This document shows positions 43,852 through 52,598 of a stretch of DNA of 64,000 nt, piece by piece. A program made the translations under genes and the position numbers. Source of the stretch: Prevotellaceae bacterium. Lineage in GTDB: Bacteria; Bacteroidota; Bacteroidia; Bacteroidales; Bacteroidaceae. Within the stretch, counting starts at the first letter, position 1. Every line of letters begins with the position of its first letter. The notes beneath the pieces were generated by a model, which worked only from the letters and a program-made list of their open reading frames with translations, had not been told where the DNA came from and did not search any database. The stretch spans positions 1-64,000 of the forward strand of contig JAQXTH010000034.1 in NCBI GenBank assembly GCA_029219385.1, written 5' to 3'.

Positions 43852-45327
43852 TTAGTTTTCAAGCATTATCACCTTGGCGGTGGAATTATCCATCTTCGGC
43901 ATAGTTGCACCGACCGGGGCATTGACGTATGTCGCATCGGCTATCACAAAACGTTTGCCTCCCAACTCAATATAGTCGCCTGCGACATGTTGGTTGAAGC
44001 ATACCGCCGAAGCAAGATGACCGGGATAATAAACCAAAATACACTTTAGGCCCAAAAGGTCGCGCACCAAACGAGTAAATAAAATGCTGCGGTCTTCGCA
44101 ATCACAATATGGATAAAACAGCGACTCTTCGGCAAAAAAAGCACGATCGTCGCCCCACACTTCATCGTCGTAGCCATATTCCAAACCGGTTTGAACCAAA
44201 TTTAGCAAACGGCCAACTGCCTCGGGCTCACTCAACCCTTGCAACTGAGCACGCAAAACAGGATAAATCTGTTTGCTCAGACGAGCGTCTAAAGGGGTGT
44301 TGGCGTAAAAAGCCCAACGGGTCATGATGTTATCGTTTATAAAGGAAGTGGGATATGTAGTATAAAAATCCATAAGGTTTTTGTTGATAGCAAAACTAAT
44401 ATGAATATCATTGTATGCTTCAGATTTCACCGTGCGCTGCACAGAAGCAACGTATGAGAGTTTTTGATTTTGATCGATAATGAGCGACAACTCTTTTTCT
44501 TTTGGAAACGCAGCATCGCAGATATAAAGATTTAAAGGCAACTCCTCTATGCCGTAGTATCTGACACCATCGATTTCAAAAAAGGTTTGATCATATATGT
44601 GGTGGCGCGTGGCATAGAGCAAATAAATTCTGTCGTCCTTTAGAGCCAAGCGCATTTTATAGCCCGACATCATATAGAGATAGGCCATCGTAAGCACGGC
44701 ATTGTTGTTTTTTCCACCACAAATTGTTTCAGACAATCGGTTGAGCATTATGAGATATGCCCAGTCAGACAATTGTAATTCGCTGCGCAAAGCCAAACAG
44801 TCAAACAACAGATTGTCGTAGGCTTTAGTGTCTATTTTCTCAAAAGCCACCGCCACTTGTTCACCACTGACTCCACTCAACTTGATTGACTTAGAGACAT
44901 CAAACCTCACTCGCGCCTCTGTGCCGAAAAAACTGAACGACACATATTTGGGAGTAACAACCGGCACCTCCTTCACCGGTTCTACCGGCTCAGGCCGCGG
45001 TTCTGTCTCAATGACAGGAGTCACAACTTCCTCAATCTCTATTTTCTTATCGTCGAGTGGTTTGTCGATTTCCTCAATAGGCATAACAACCGGTGGCACC
45101 GTTTGTTCTTGTGGCACACGCTCGGGCACTTCGCCCTTGACATCTGCCCACGCATTGCGGAGAAAAGCGATGTAGTCTTTCATACACTTGCTGCGAAAAT
45201 CATTGTAATTTTGGTGAATGCCACGCCTGAACTCTTCAAATGACTTCATAAAATCCTTTGAATCCTGCGCCTCTACTGTAGCAACGCTCACAAGCAACAC
45301 TGCTAAAAAGAAAAATATTTTTTTCAT
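43852..45327 (-). CDS. Secreted transglutaminase-like protein
   Basis: The ORF track starts at 45342. ATG 45327 (MKKIFFFLAVLLVSVATVEA) gives a signal peptide and 491 residues. A Pro/Glu/Val-rich linker (about 75-130) leads into a beta-rich region and then a helical domain. The C-terminal 90 residues form a transglutaminase-type papain-like core with candidate triad C410 (YCDCEDRSILF), H437 (YYPGHLASAV) and D464 (FVIADATYV). Such cores cleave or cross-link amide bonds, and many bacterial ones act as proteases or peptidases. Encoded 7 bp after the putative anti-sigma gene and 19 bp before the LPP20-like gene, so likely the same transcript. Confidence 0.8.
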   Translation of the reverse strand: MKKIFFFLAVLLVSVATVEAQDSKDFMKSFEEFRRGIHQNYNDFRSKCMKDYIAFLRNAWADVKGEVPERVPQEQTVPPVVMPIEEIDKPLDDKKIEIEEVVTPVIETEPRPEPVEPVKEVPVVTPKYVSFSFFGTEARVRFDVSKSIKLSGVSGEQVAVAFEKIDTKAYDNLLFDCLALRSELQLSDWAYLIMLNRLSETICGGKNNNAVLTMAYLYMMSGYKMRLALKDDRIYLLYATRHHIYDQTFFEIDGVRYYGIEELPLNLYICDAAFPKEKELSLIIDQNQKLSYVASVQRTVKSEAYNDIHISFAINKNLMDFYTTYPTSFINDNIMTRWAFYANTPLDARLSKQIYPVLRAQLQGLSEPEAVGRLLNLVQTGLEYGYDDEVWGDDRAFFAEESLFYPYCDCEDRSILFTRLVRDLLGLKCILVYYPGHLASAVCFNQHVAGDYIELGGKRFVIADATYVNAPVGATMPKMDNSTAKVIMLEN

Positions 45328-45334
45328 ATCTGTA

Positions 45335-45925
45335 TCAATCATTTAGTTTTTCCAACAAGGCTTTTGCCTCTGTTTCGTGTTCACAATAGACCTTGTTCTT
45401 CAAATAACGCTTCAATTCTTTGCGCGCCTGTTTAAATTCGTCGACTTTCACCAACAAACATATATAAGTCCAACGCAATTCGCTATTGTAGACCCGTTCT
45501 GCCTCTTCCTCATATTCGGCATCGACACTGCCATGAATGGTAGACTGGTAATGAAGATCTTCTATCTCTGTTTCGGAATATGCTATCTCGTCTTTTATCA
45601 TGATTATTGCCTCGTCATAGAGACCTTTATCAATAAGGCGGTCTATGTCGCCCATAGACGGTGACGCACTTCTAAACGTGCTTACCGAAGGCACTATACC
45701 TAACTCGTTGAGCATTTTGTCTCCGCTCATGCCAAAAGGCACAAATACTATCAATATAGCCACACAAGCAGCAGCCATCAATGATAGTCCGCCATACAAC
45801 GCCACACGTTTCTGACGGCGACGCTCAAAGAAATTTATCAACTCTACCTTGCGATTGCGCTCACCCAAACGCTCTGTGATGAGTTGCATTGTTTTGTTTT
45901 CGTTAATTTGGATAGTGTTTTCCAT
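45335..45925 (-). CDS. Single-pass membrane protein, putative anti-sigma factor
   Basis: The 196-residue protein has about 42 cytoplasmic residues rich in charge (ERLGERNRKVELINFFERRRQKR), one TM helix at about 43-66 (VALYGGLSLMAAACVAILIVFVPFG), and a 130-residue extracytoplasmic part with helical, TPR-like character (DIDRLIDKGLYDEAIIMIKDEI, FKQARKELKRYLKNKVYC). It has no HxxxCxxC zinc anti-sigma motif. It lies 16 bp downstream of the ECF sigma gene, the standard place for an anti-sigma, so I infer that it holds the sigma until an envelope signal arrives. An alternative is a structural envelope protein co-regulated with the sigma. Confidence 0.65.
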   Translation of the reverse strand: MENTIQINENKTMQLITERLGERNRKVELINFFERRRQKRVALYGGLSLMAAACVAILIVFVPFGMSGDKMLNELGIVPSVSTFRSASPSMGDIDRLIDKGLYDEAIIMIKDEIAYSETEIEDLHYQSTIHGSVDAEYEEEAERVYNSELRWTYICLLVKVDEFKQARKELKRYLKNKVYCEHETEAKALLEKLND

Positions 45926-45941
45926 AGTCTCTTGCTTTAAT

Positions 45942-46616
45942 TTAAATCAGGTTAAAACGGCGAAACTGCTCCTCGACACGATTTTTGAGTGTTTCCAGAC
46001 ACTTGGTCTTTGCACTCTTGAGACCATTCTTGCTCGAATTTTTGTCTTTTCGCAGTTCCATAATTTCATCCAAGCTCTTACCTTTATAATAAAACAAGAT
46101 CAATATCTCTCTGCAACCCGAAGGCAAAGCCTCTATTGCCTCATCAACCACTCTGGCTCTGCTCTCTGCCACTTCGTCGGGCGAGTCATACACAGCATAC
46201 GTCGGTTGGCAATCGTCGGTCATATTGTCGTAGACATCGGCTTCGTATTCCTCTTTTATATTACGCACAATCTCGCGATAAACATTGCGGGCAATCGAAA
46301 AAAGAAATGTCATGAGATTGCACGACATCGGTTTATATTTTCCGTTTGCCTGCTGTCTCACCACTGTGTCATGGTCGAGAGTGATTTTTCTATTCTCTAT
46401 CTCGGTCCACAGACACACGACAGCCTCTTGAAACACTTCCTGTTTGCGGTCTTTGTCGAAAAACACTTCGTTGTAGTGTTTATTGAAATATCTTCTCGAT
46501 GTTTCATAAAACCACTCCTCAATGTTTCGGTTGCGCGCCTGCAACCCCGCCACCACCTCAGCATCACAATATGTTTTGCTCTTAAAGTTGAGAAAGCCTG
46601 TTCCTTGTAAAATCAT
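45942..46616 (-). CDS. ECF-type RNA polymerase sigma factor
   Basis: A 224-residue sigma-70-family protein. Region 2 spans about 20-115 (RRYFNKHYNEVFFDKDRKQEVFQEAVVCLWTEI and NLMTFLFSIARNVYREIVRN). Region 4 spans about 160-215 (AIEALPSGCREILILFYYKGKSLDEIMELRKDKN, then GLKSAKTKCLETLKNRV). There is no region 3, as expected for the ECF group. It heads the cluster that contains the membrane partner, transglutaminase-like and LPP20-like genes. Copy A of the promoter-like element lies just upstream, suggesting autoregulation. The ATG at 46616 is the first in frame. Confidence 0.92.
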   Translation of the reverse strand: MILQGTGFLNFKSKTYCDAEVVAGLQARNRNIEEWFYETSRRYFNKHYNEVFFDKDRKQEVFQEAVVCLWTEIENRKITLDHDTVVRQQANGKYKPMSCNLMTFLFSIARNVYREIVRNIKEEYEADVYDNMTDDCQPTYAVYDSPDEVAESRARVVDEAIEALPSGCREILILFYYKGKSLDEIMELRKDKNSSKNGLKSAKTKCLETLKNRVEEQFRRFNLI

Positions 46617-46632
46617 AAGGTTTCGCGCTCTA

Positions 46633-46684
46633 TTTATTAAAGTAGATTTATAGAAAAAGTAACCCTCAAAAAGAAAGTTTTTTT
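46633..46684 (-). promoter_or_regulatory. Promoter-like element, copy A (upstream of the ECF sigma gene)
   Basis: The minus strand reads, from its 5' end, AAAAAAACTTTCTTTTTGAG then GGTTACTTTTTC and on to CTTTAATAAA. It aligns without gaps to copy B (41896-41947), and the two share the AGGGTTACTTTT and TTAATAA blocks. The 3' end is 16 bp before the sigma ATG, so the transcript would have a short leader. See copy B for the inferred promoter boxes. Confidence 0.7.
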
Positions 46685-46813
46685 ATTCTCTATTGAAAAA
46701 TGAGTTGTTTGTAAATGCAAAAATAAGAAAATTTGTTAAAATAGTCGACACTTAAAACCTAAAAACTCCCTATAGACAAACATCAAATCTGTTTCTACAC
46801 ACTTTCAACCGGT

Positions 46814-47779
46814 TCAACCTATCACCGTGTAACTAACATAAGCAACGTAGATGGCAAGCAACAATGCACCCTCCCATCTTTCAAGCAATCGCTTTGTATG
46901 CATAAAAAACCACAATAAAATCGCGAGCAATGTCATCAAAAGATAATCAACAAAAAAACCCTTGTCGCTGCCCACAATAGGACAAATCACAGATGTTAAT
47001 CCTATGCCACACAATATATTAAAAGTGACCGAGCCAATCACATTGCCAACGGCCATATCTGCCCTGCCCTTGCGCGCTGCAATGACCGAAGCAAACAGTT
47101 CAGGAAGACTTGTGCCGACTGCCACAATGGTGAGACCGATGATACGCTCAAGTTCGCGCGGATCTATCCCTATTTGACTTCCTATTTCACGCGCAACATC
47201 ACACGCTCCTTTTATCAACACATTTGCACCCACAACCAACAATCCAAACGAAAACACAACAAGCAGCAAAGACTTCCAAAGAGCCATGATATGCTTTTCT
47301 TCACCACCAACCGCAATTTCAACAGATACAAATCTGCGCGAATGTCTTATTTCCAAAAAAGTAAACACCAATAACGACAACAAAGCAACTATTCCGGCTA
47401 AACGGCTCACAACGCCCGACATGCCCACCATAGTCAACGCCACGCAAGAACATATCATAAACGGCAAGTCGACACGCAAAGTGCGTCGTTTGCTCGTGCA
47501 AGGTATTATAATCGCTGTCGCACCCAATATCAAAGCAATATTGGCAATATTCGAACCTACCACATTGCCTATGCTCAAACCCGGACTTTGGGCCAGAGCC
47601 GCCTTGAGACTCACAAACAACTCGGGAGCCGAAGTGCCAAATCCTATCACTGTAATTCCTATAACCATGGGACTCAACTTGGCTCGACGCGCAATACAAA
47701 CCGAACCATCCACCAACCAATCGCCCCCCTTGATAAGCAACACAAATCCCAAAACAATAAACAAAACATCAAGTATCAT
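46814..47779 (-). CDS. Sodium/calcium antiporter (CaCA, YrbG type)
   Basis: A 321-residue inner-membrane exchanger with ten hydrophobic segments arranged as two inverted halves. Each half carries the alpha-repeat signature: GFGTSAPELFVSLKAAL near residue 47, and AVGTSLPELFASVIAARKG near residue 216. It should exchange Ca2+ or K+ against Na+ or H+. It starts 33 bp after the SpmA-SpmB fusion gene and is probably the last gene of the long ftsX operon. Confidence 0.92.
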   Translation of the reverse strand: MILDVLFIVLGFVLLIKGGDWLVDGSVCIARRAKLSPMVIGITVIGFGTSAPELFVSLKAALAQSPGLSIGNVVGSNIANIALILGATAIIIPCTSKRRTLRVDLPFMICSCVALTMVGMSGVVSRLAGIVALLSLLVFTFLEIRHSRRFVSVEIAVGGEEKHIMALWKSLLLVVFSFGLLVVGANVLIKGACDVAREIGSQIGIDPRELERIIGLTIVAVGTSLPELFASVIAARKGRADMAVGNVIGSVTFNILCGIGLTSVICPIVGSDKGFFVDYLLMTLLAILLWFFMHTKRLLERWEGALLLAIYVAYVSYTVIG

Positions 47780-47812
47780 TTTTCCTTATATTTTTTATAA
47801 ACATAACTCTGC

Positions 47813-49048
47813 TCAATCGGCAAAAAACAAATAACATATAAATATTGCAGCCACAATGCCCACAAGGTCGGCCAACAAACCACAAACTACGGCATGACGG
47901 GTCTTTGTAACACCCACCGCTCCAAAATAGACAGCCAAGATATAGAATGTAGTGTCGGTGCTGCCCTGGAATATGCAACTCAAACGTCCCACAAAAGAAT
48001 CGGCACCATAGTTAGTCATTGTGTCAACCATCATGCCACGCGCACCACTGCCGGATAGAGGCTTCATCAAAGCCGTGGGCAACGCACCCACCCATTCGGC
48101 AGCCACACCAAAACTCTCAAACATACTGCGCAGACCTTCAACCAACCAATCCAATGCTCCCGAAGCCCTGAAAACACCAATGGCAACAAGCATGGCAACA
48201 AGATAGGGAATAATTCTCACTGCCGTCTGGAAACCTTCTTTTGCTCCTTCCACAAAGGCATCATAGGCATTTATGCGCTTCCTCAAACCTGAAATGATAA
48301 ACAACATTACTATCAGCAACAACAACACATTGGCGAAATTGGCAGCCACCGTGTCCATTGTCTCTCGATCAAGTCGCGAAAATCCCCACACCAATGCCGC
48401 CACAGCCAAACATGCACCACCAAGCGTCAATATTAGTGTGCGATTAAACAAATTGATTTTCTGATAAACAGAGGTTATCACAATGCCACCAAGCGTGGCT
48501 GCAAAAGTTGCCAACAAAATAGGTAAAAAGACATCGGTTGGTTGAGCCGCACCCATTTGGGCACGATAAACCAAAATAGAAACCGGCACGATGGTTAATC
48601 CACTCGTGTTGAGCACAAGAAACATTATCATCGGATTTGTGGCCGTGTCTTTTTGACTATTGAGTTGTTGCAGCCCTTCCATTGTTTTCAACCCCAACGG
48701 AGTGGCAGCATTGTCAAGACCAAGCATATTTGCCGAGATATTCATAAACATATTGCCAAATACAGGATGATTTTTCGGAATGTCGGGAAACAATTTGGTC
48801 ATCACGGGACTCAACACCCGGGCAAGAGCATTTATCAGCCCCCCACGCTCGCCTATCTTCATAATTCCCAGCCATAGAGACAATACGCCGGTTAATCCCA
48901 AACTTATCTCAAAAGCTGTCTTGGCCGTGTCGAACGTTGAGTCCATGATGGCAGGAAAAACCTCTGTGTCACCAAAAAAACACAATTTTATCGTGGCAAT
49001 CACAAACGCAATACAGAAAAATGAAATCCAAATATAATTCAATACCAT
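47813..49048 (-). CDS. Fused spore maturation proteins A and B (nucleoside recognition domain)
   Basis: The 411-residue membrane protein consists of two nucleoside-recognition (Gate) domains. The first half includes FGNMFMNISANMLGLDNAATPLGLKTMEGLQ, as in SpmA. The second includes IIPYLVAMLVAIGVFRASGALDW and PLSGSGARGMMVDTMTNYGADSFVGRLSCIFQGSTDTTFY, as in SpmB. Bacillus has these as two genes; the fusion is known in Bacteroidetes, which do not sporulate, so the name does not imply spores. Transport or envelope roles are suspected. Starts 14 bp after folK. Confidence 0.9.
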   Translation of the reverse strand: MVLNYIWISFFCIAFVIATIKLCFFGDTEVFPAIMDSTFDTAKTAFEISLGLTGVLSLWLGIMKIGERGGLINALARVLSPVMTKLFPDIPKNHPVFGNMFMNISANMLGLDNAATPLGLKTMEGLQQLNSQKDTATNPMIMFLVLNTSGLTIVPVSILVYRAQMGAAQPTDVFLPILLATFAATLGGIVITSVYQKINLFNRTLILTLGGACLAVAALVWGFSRLDRETMDTVAANFANVLLLLIVMLFIISGLRKRINAYDAFVEGAKEGFQTAVRIIPYLVAMLVAIGVFRASGALDWLVEGLRSMFESFGVAAEWVGALPTALMKPLSGSGARGMMVDTMTNYGADSFVGRLSCIFQGSTDTTFYILAVYFGAVGVTKTRHAVVCGLLADLVGIVAAIFICYLFFAD

Positions 49049-49062
49049 AGCACTATTTTTTT

Positions 49063-49578
49063 TTAAAGCGATTTACAATCAAGTTTCTCAAGTAAAGCGG
49101 CTATCTTTTTCTTCAACAAAGGATGAACGAAATCGGGCGCAATCTCTGCCAAGGGAGCCAACACAAATCGACGTTGCTCCATAAGCGGATGAGGAATAAT
49201 GAGCGAAGGAAGCGACATCACCACATTATCGTAAAACAAAATATCTATATCTATAATACGGTCGGAATACTGCCTACTATTACTTTTTTCTGTGCGTCCC
49301 ATTTGTCGCTCCACTTCACAAAGAGTCTGCAACAAATCTAAAGGCGACAACTCTGTCTCAACCTTTGCCGCTGCATTGATAAATCCATTAGGGGAATCAA
49401 ATCCCCACGGTTCTGTCTCAAAAAAAGAAGAGCACTTGAGAAGCGTGACACCACGCTCCCCAAGTGCTCTTAAAGCATTGTCTATATTGCATGAAAGTCT
49501 ATCATGGCGCGAAACCGCAACAACATCGGGATTACACAAATTAGATCCCAACGACAAATAAGCGATATGACGCGACAT
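49063..49578 (-). CDS. folK: 2-amino-4-hydroxy-6-hydroxymethyldihydropteridine diphosphokinase
   Basis: The 171-residue pyrophosphokinase of folate synthesis transfers pyrophosphate from ATP to the pterin alcohol. It shows AYLSLGSNLCNP at the N-terminus, SSFFETEPWGFDSPNGFINAAAKVET in the middle, and the signature SDRIIDIDILFYDN followed by IPHPLMEQRRFVLAPLAEI. It carries a short insertion around residues 18-30 (VVAVSRHDRLSCN). Follows queA by 15 bp. Confidence 0.95.
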   Translation of the reverse strand: MSRHIAYLSLGSNLCNPDVVAVSRHDRLSCNIDNALRALGERGVTLLKCSSFFETEPWGFDSPNGFINAAAKVETELSPLDLLQTLCEVERQMGRTEKSNSRQYSDRIIDIDILFYDNVVMSLPSLIIPHPLMEQRRFVLAPLAEIAPDFVHPLLKKKIAALLEKLDCKSL

Positions 49579-49593
49579 CAGAACAAATCTTTA

Positions 49594-50646
49594 TCAGTCT
49601 ACAATAAGCATTACATCACCATATATGCCAAATTTATAACCCTCTTTCACTGCGGCCTTATAAGCTGCCATTGTTTCGTTATAACCGCCAAAAGCAGCGG
49701 TAAGCATCAACAAAGTGCTCTCGGGCATATAAAGGTTGGCAAGCATAGATGTGGCTACCGAAAAATTATATTGAGGGAAAATAAACTTATTGGTCCAACC
49801 CTCAAAAGGCTTGATGTGATGAAGTGTGTCACACGCGCTCTCAACGGCACGCTGCACAGTAGTGCCTACGGCCAAGACCTGTTTGTTGTCGTCTTTGGCC
49901 TTGTTGACAATCTTGCAACACTCCTCATCAATAATCATCTCCTCAGAATCCATTTTGTGCTTAGTTAGATCTTCTACATCGGTCTTGTTGAAATTGCTCT
50001 GACCGCAATGAAGAGTGAGATAAGCCGCATTTATGCCAAGAATCTCCATCTTCTTGAGCGTAATACGCGAGAAATGAAGACCCGTGGCGGGCGCGGTGGT
50101 AGCCCCTTCGTTTTTGGCAAACACACACTGAAAATCTTCAAGGTCTTGCTCGGTGGCTGCACGCTTTATATAGGGAGGCAACGGAGCTGCACCCAGCGCA
50201 TAAAGATCGTGTTTGAACTCTTCATGAGACCCATCATACAGAAAACGCAAGGTTCGACCGCGACTGGTGGTGTTGTCAATCACCTCTGCAACCAACGAGT
50301 CGTCTTCTCCAAAATATAGTTTATTGCCAATACGTATTTTGCGAGCCGGGTCGACCGTCACATCCCATAGGCGGTCATCCTTGTTCAACTCTCTGCGCAA
50401 AAAAACCTCAATGCGCGCACCTGTGCGCTCTTTGTTTCCATAAAGCAGGGCGGGAATAACTTTACTGTCGTTGAACAAAAAGACATCACCTTCACCAAAA
50501 TATGTGAGAATATCGTTAAACATCTTGTGTTCAATCTTGCCACTCTTGCGGTGTAACACAATCATGCGACACCCGTCGCGAAAAGGATCGGGCTCTTGCG
50601 AGATGAGTTCTTCGGGCAGTTTAAACTTGAATTGTGATAATTTCAT
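49594..50646 (-). CDS. queA: tRNA preQ1(34) S-adenosylmethionine ribosyltransferase-isomerase
   Basis: A 350-residue enzyme of queuosine biosynthesis that adds the ribosyl part of SAM to preQ1 in tRNA. Signatures: [26 protein letters not shown] at the start, [44 protein letters not shown], and [27 protein letters not shown] near the C-terminus. The ATG at 50646 gives the normal length. 64 bp after truB in the same direction. Confidence 0.96.
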   Translation of the reverse strand: MKLSQFKFKLPEELISQEPDPFRDGCRMIVLHRKSGKIEHKMFNDILTYFGEGDVFLFNDSKVIPALLYGNKERTGARIEVFLRRELNKDDRLWDVTVDPARKIRIGNKLYFGEDDSLVAEVIDNTTSRGRTLRFLYDGSHEEFKHDLYALGAAPLPPYIKRAATEQDLEDFQCVFAKNEGATTAPATGLHFSRITLKKMEILGINAAYLTLHCGQSNFNKTDVEDLTKHKMDSEEMIIDEECCKIVNKAKDDNKQVLAVGTTVQRAVESACDTLHHIKPFEGWTNKFIFPQYNFSVATSMLANLYMPESTLLMLTAAFGGYNETMAAYKAAVKEGYKFGIYGDVMLIVD

Positions 50647-50710
50647 ATCTTAATTGTTATTTGTTTTAAAAAGTGAATGGCACAAGTGCTGCCATAAAAT
50701 ACATTGTTCT

Positions 50711-51409
50711 CTATGTCTCTGTCTCAATATCTATATTGTCAAGCCACAATGCAAAATCATCAAGAGCAATGCTGTCTTCTACTCGATAATCACCTATGCG
50801 AGTGCGCCTCAACGAAGTGAGATATGCACCGCTACCAAGAGCCTTGCCTATATCGCGAGCCAAGGCCCTGATATATGTACCTTTACTGCAAACCACTCTT
50901 ATCGTGAGCATGGGATTGTCGAAAGACAACACCTCTATCTCGTCTATCACAAGTGTTTTGGGCTTTAACTTCACGTCCTCTCCTCTTCGCGCAAGGTCAA
51001 AAGCACGCGTACCTTTTATCTTACAAGCCGAATAAGCCGGGGGAATTTGCTCTATTCTGCCAACAAAGCGACCCATAACCTCGTCAACCAATTCGGGTGT
51101 AATGTGATCTGTGGGATAAGTAGCATCTTCCGGATGCTCCATATCAAAACTTGCTGTTGTGGCTCCAAGTTTAAGCGTAGCAATGTATTCCTTTGTGTGA
51201 TTTTGAAGTTCTTCAATACGCTTGGTGGCTTTACCCGTGCACAAGAGCAGAACACCGGTGGCCAAAGGGTCGAGAGTGCCGGCATGACCTATTTTGATTT
51301 TTGTACCAAGTTTCTCAGAAATCAATCGACGCACACGCGCTACCAACCCAAAAGAGGTCCATTCGATGGGCTTGTCAAAAGATATTATTTCACCGGTGTA
51401 GAAATTCAT
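50711..51409 (-). CDS. truB: tRNA pseudouridine(55) synthase
   Basis: A 232-residue enzyme that makes pseudouridine 55 in the T-loop of tRNA. The catalytic motif KIGHAGTLDPLATGVLLLCTGKATK contains the nucleophilic Asp. GEIISFDKPIEWTSFGLVARVRRL is the typical N-terminus, and PPAYSACKIKGTRAFDLARRG and VVCSKGTYIRALARDIG are further motifs. It lacks the long PUA-containing C-terminus of some homologues, as is common in Bacteroidetes. 9 bp after uppP. Confidence 0.96.
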   Translation of the reverse strand: MNFYTGEIISFDKPIEWTSFGLVARVRRLISEKLGTKIKIGHAGTLDPLATGVLLLCTGKATKRIEELQNHTKEYIATLKLGATTASFDMEHPEDATYPTDHITPELVDEVMGRFVGRIEQIPPAYSACKIKGTRAFDLARRGEDVKLKPKTLVIDEIEVLSFDNPMLTIRVVCSKGTYIRALARDIGKALGSGAYLTSLRRTRIGDYRVEDSIALDDFALWLDNIDIETET

Positions 51410-51418
51410 CTGGCGTTA

Positions 51419-52225
51419 TTATAAAAAATTAAAAGCCAATACTGCAACTCCCACAACGGCACAATATAACGCAAAATATATCAATTTGCACCTCTTAACC
51501 AATGCTATCATACACTTGCAGGCAAAACAACCCGACACAAATGCAGCCAAAAATCCCACAATAAGCGACATCATAGGAATGTCTGCCGAAGAACCGGCAG
51601 CTGAACCCACAATATCCTTAAAATCAATCAACGCCTCGCCCAAAATGGGTGGTATCACCATAAGAAACGAAAACTGGGCCATATTTCTACGACTGTTGCC
51701 CAACAACAGACCGGTGGCAATGGTCGAACCACTGCGCGACAAACCGGGCAACACCGCAGCAGCCTGAGCCAAGCCGATGACAAACGCGTTTGACGATGAA
51801 ATGGTCTCTTTTTCCTTGGGACGATAATAATGGGTAAAAGCAAGCAACACTGCTGTAACCAACAAGCAAAAACCAGTCACCAACAACCCGTGACCCTCAT
51901 ATAGAGCCTCAATGTGTTCTTTGAAAAACAATCCTACAATTCCAACCGGTATCATGGAGATTATGATATTGATTACATATCGCGTCTCACTGTTTAGCTT
52001 AAACTTAAACAAACCTTCAAAAATCCAAACAATCTCACGCCAGAGTATAACAACTGTCGATAAAACGGTGGCCACATGAACCACGATATCAAACGTCAGC
52101 CCCCCGTCGTCGGCAGATCCACCAAGAATAGCCTTGCCTATTTCAAGATGTCCGCTACTGCTCACCGGCAGATATTCCGTGAGCCCCTGCACCAATCCAA
52201 GTATCAAGGCATGAATAGTATCCAT
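51419..52225 (-). CDS. uppP: Undecaprenyl-diphosphatase
   Basis: A 268-residue integral membrane phosphatase that recycles undecaprenyl pyrophosphate for peptidoglycan and surface glycan synthesis. Motifs: [21 protein letters not shown] and [24 protein letters not shown], the two active-site regions of the BacA family. Around eight hydrophobic segments. Located in the ftsX-DUF3098-uppP-truB string. Confidence 0.95.
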   Translation of the reverse strand: MDTIHALILGLVQGLTEYLPVSSSGHLEIGKAILGGSADDGGLTFDIVVHVATVLSTVVILWREIVWIFEGLFKFKLNSETRYVINIIISMIPVGIVGLFFKEHIEALYEGHGLLVTGFCLLVTAVLLAFTHYYRPKEKETISSSNAFVIGLAQAAAVLPGLSRSGSTIATGLLLGNSRRNMAQFSFLMVIPPILGEALIDFKDIVGSAAGSSADIPMMSLIVGFLAAFVSGCFACKCMIALVKRCKLIYFALYCAVVGVAVLAFNFL

Positions 52226-52234
52226 AGAAAGAAA

Positions 52235-52250
52235 TGTTTTATGTGAAACA
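52235..52250. other. Imperfect parS-like site
   Basis: TGTTTTATGTGAAACA matches the parS consensus TGTTTCACGTGAAACA at 14 of 16 bases, with the right half intact. It sits 10 bp upstream of uppP in the gap after DUF3098. It may be a weaker ParB site or a chance near-match. Confidence 0.35.
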
Positions 52251-52255
52251 CATTA

Positions 52256-52567
52256 TTAACAACCATCATTTGTCTTGCGAGGCTGTCTATGAAAAATAAT
52301 CGCCACCACAATAAACAAAAAACCAAACAAACATACCAATGGTGCCACCTTGATACGCAACGGGCTGAAAATCTCCGGATTGTAAGCCTCTGTAGTTGTC
52401 GAGCCACCCGACATAAGCAAAAATCCCAAAATTACAACAGCCATGCCGATAGCCAGAAGAATATAGTTTGTCTTGGAGAATGCCAAAGAGTTGTCACCCC
52501 CAGATGTGACAACAGGTTTTTGAACCGTGATATTGTCTGTTTTTTTAATAATAGTATTGTCTGCCAT
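52256..52567 (-). CDS. DUF3098 small membrane protein
   Basis: A 103-residue protein with a hydrophilic N-terminus, then two TM helices (NYILLAIGMAVVILGFLLMSG and PLVCLFGFLFIVVAIIFH) joined by a loop with YNPEIFSPLRIKVAP, the DUF3098 signature. It sits between ftsX and uppP, as in many Bacteroidetes, so a role in division or wall synthesis is suspected but unproven. Confidence 0.88.
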   Translation of the reverse strand: MADNTIIKKTDNITVQKPVVTSGGDNSLAFSKTNYILLAIGMAVVILGFLLMSGGSTTTEAYNPEIFSPLRIKVAPLVCLFGFLFIVVAIIFHRQPRKTNDGC

Positions 52568-52598
52568 AACTATATATGAATTAAGGTATAATAATTTA

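Noticed and set aside
47813-49048. Evidence of sporulation from SpmA/SpmB similarity
   Set aside because: The fused form is known in non-sporulating Bacteroidetes, and no other spore gene is present.
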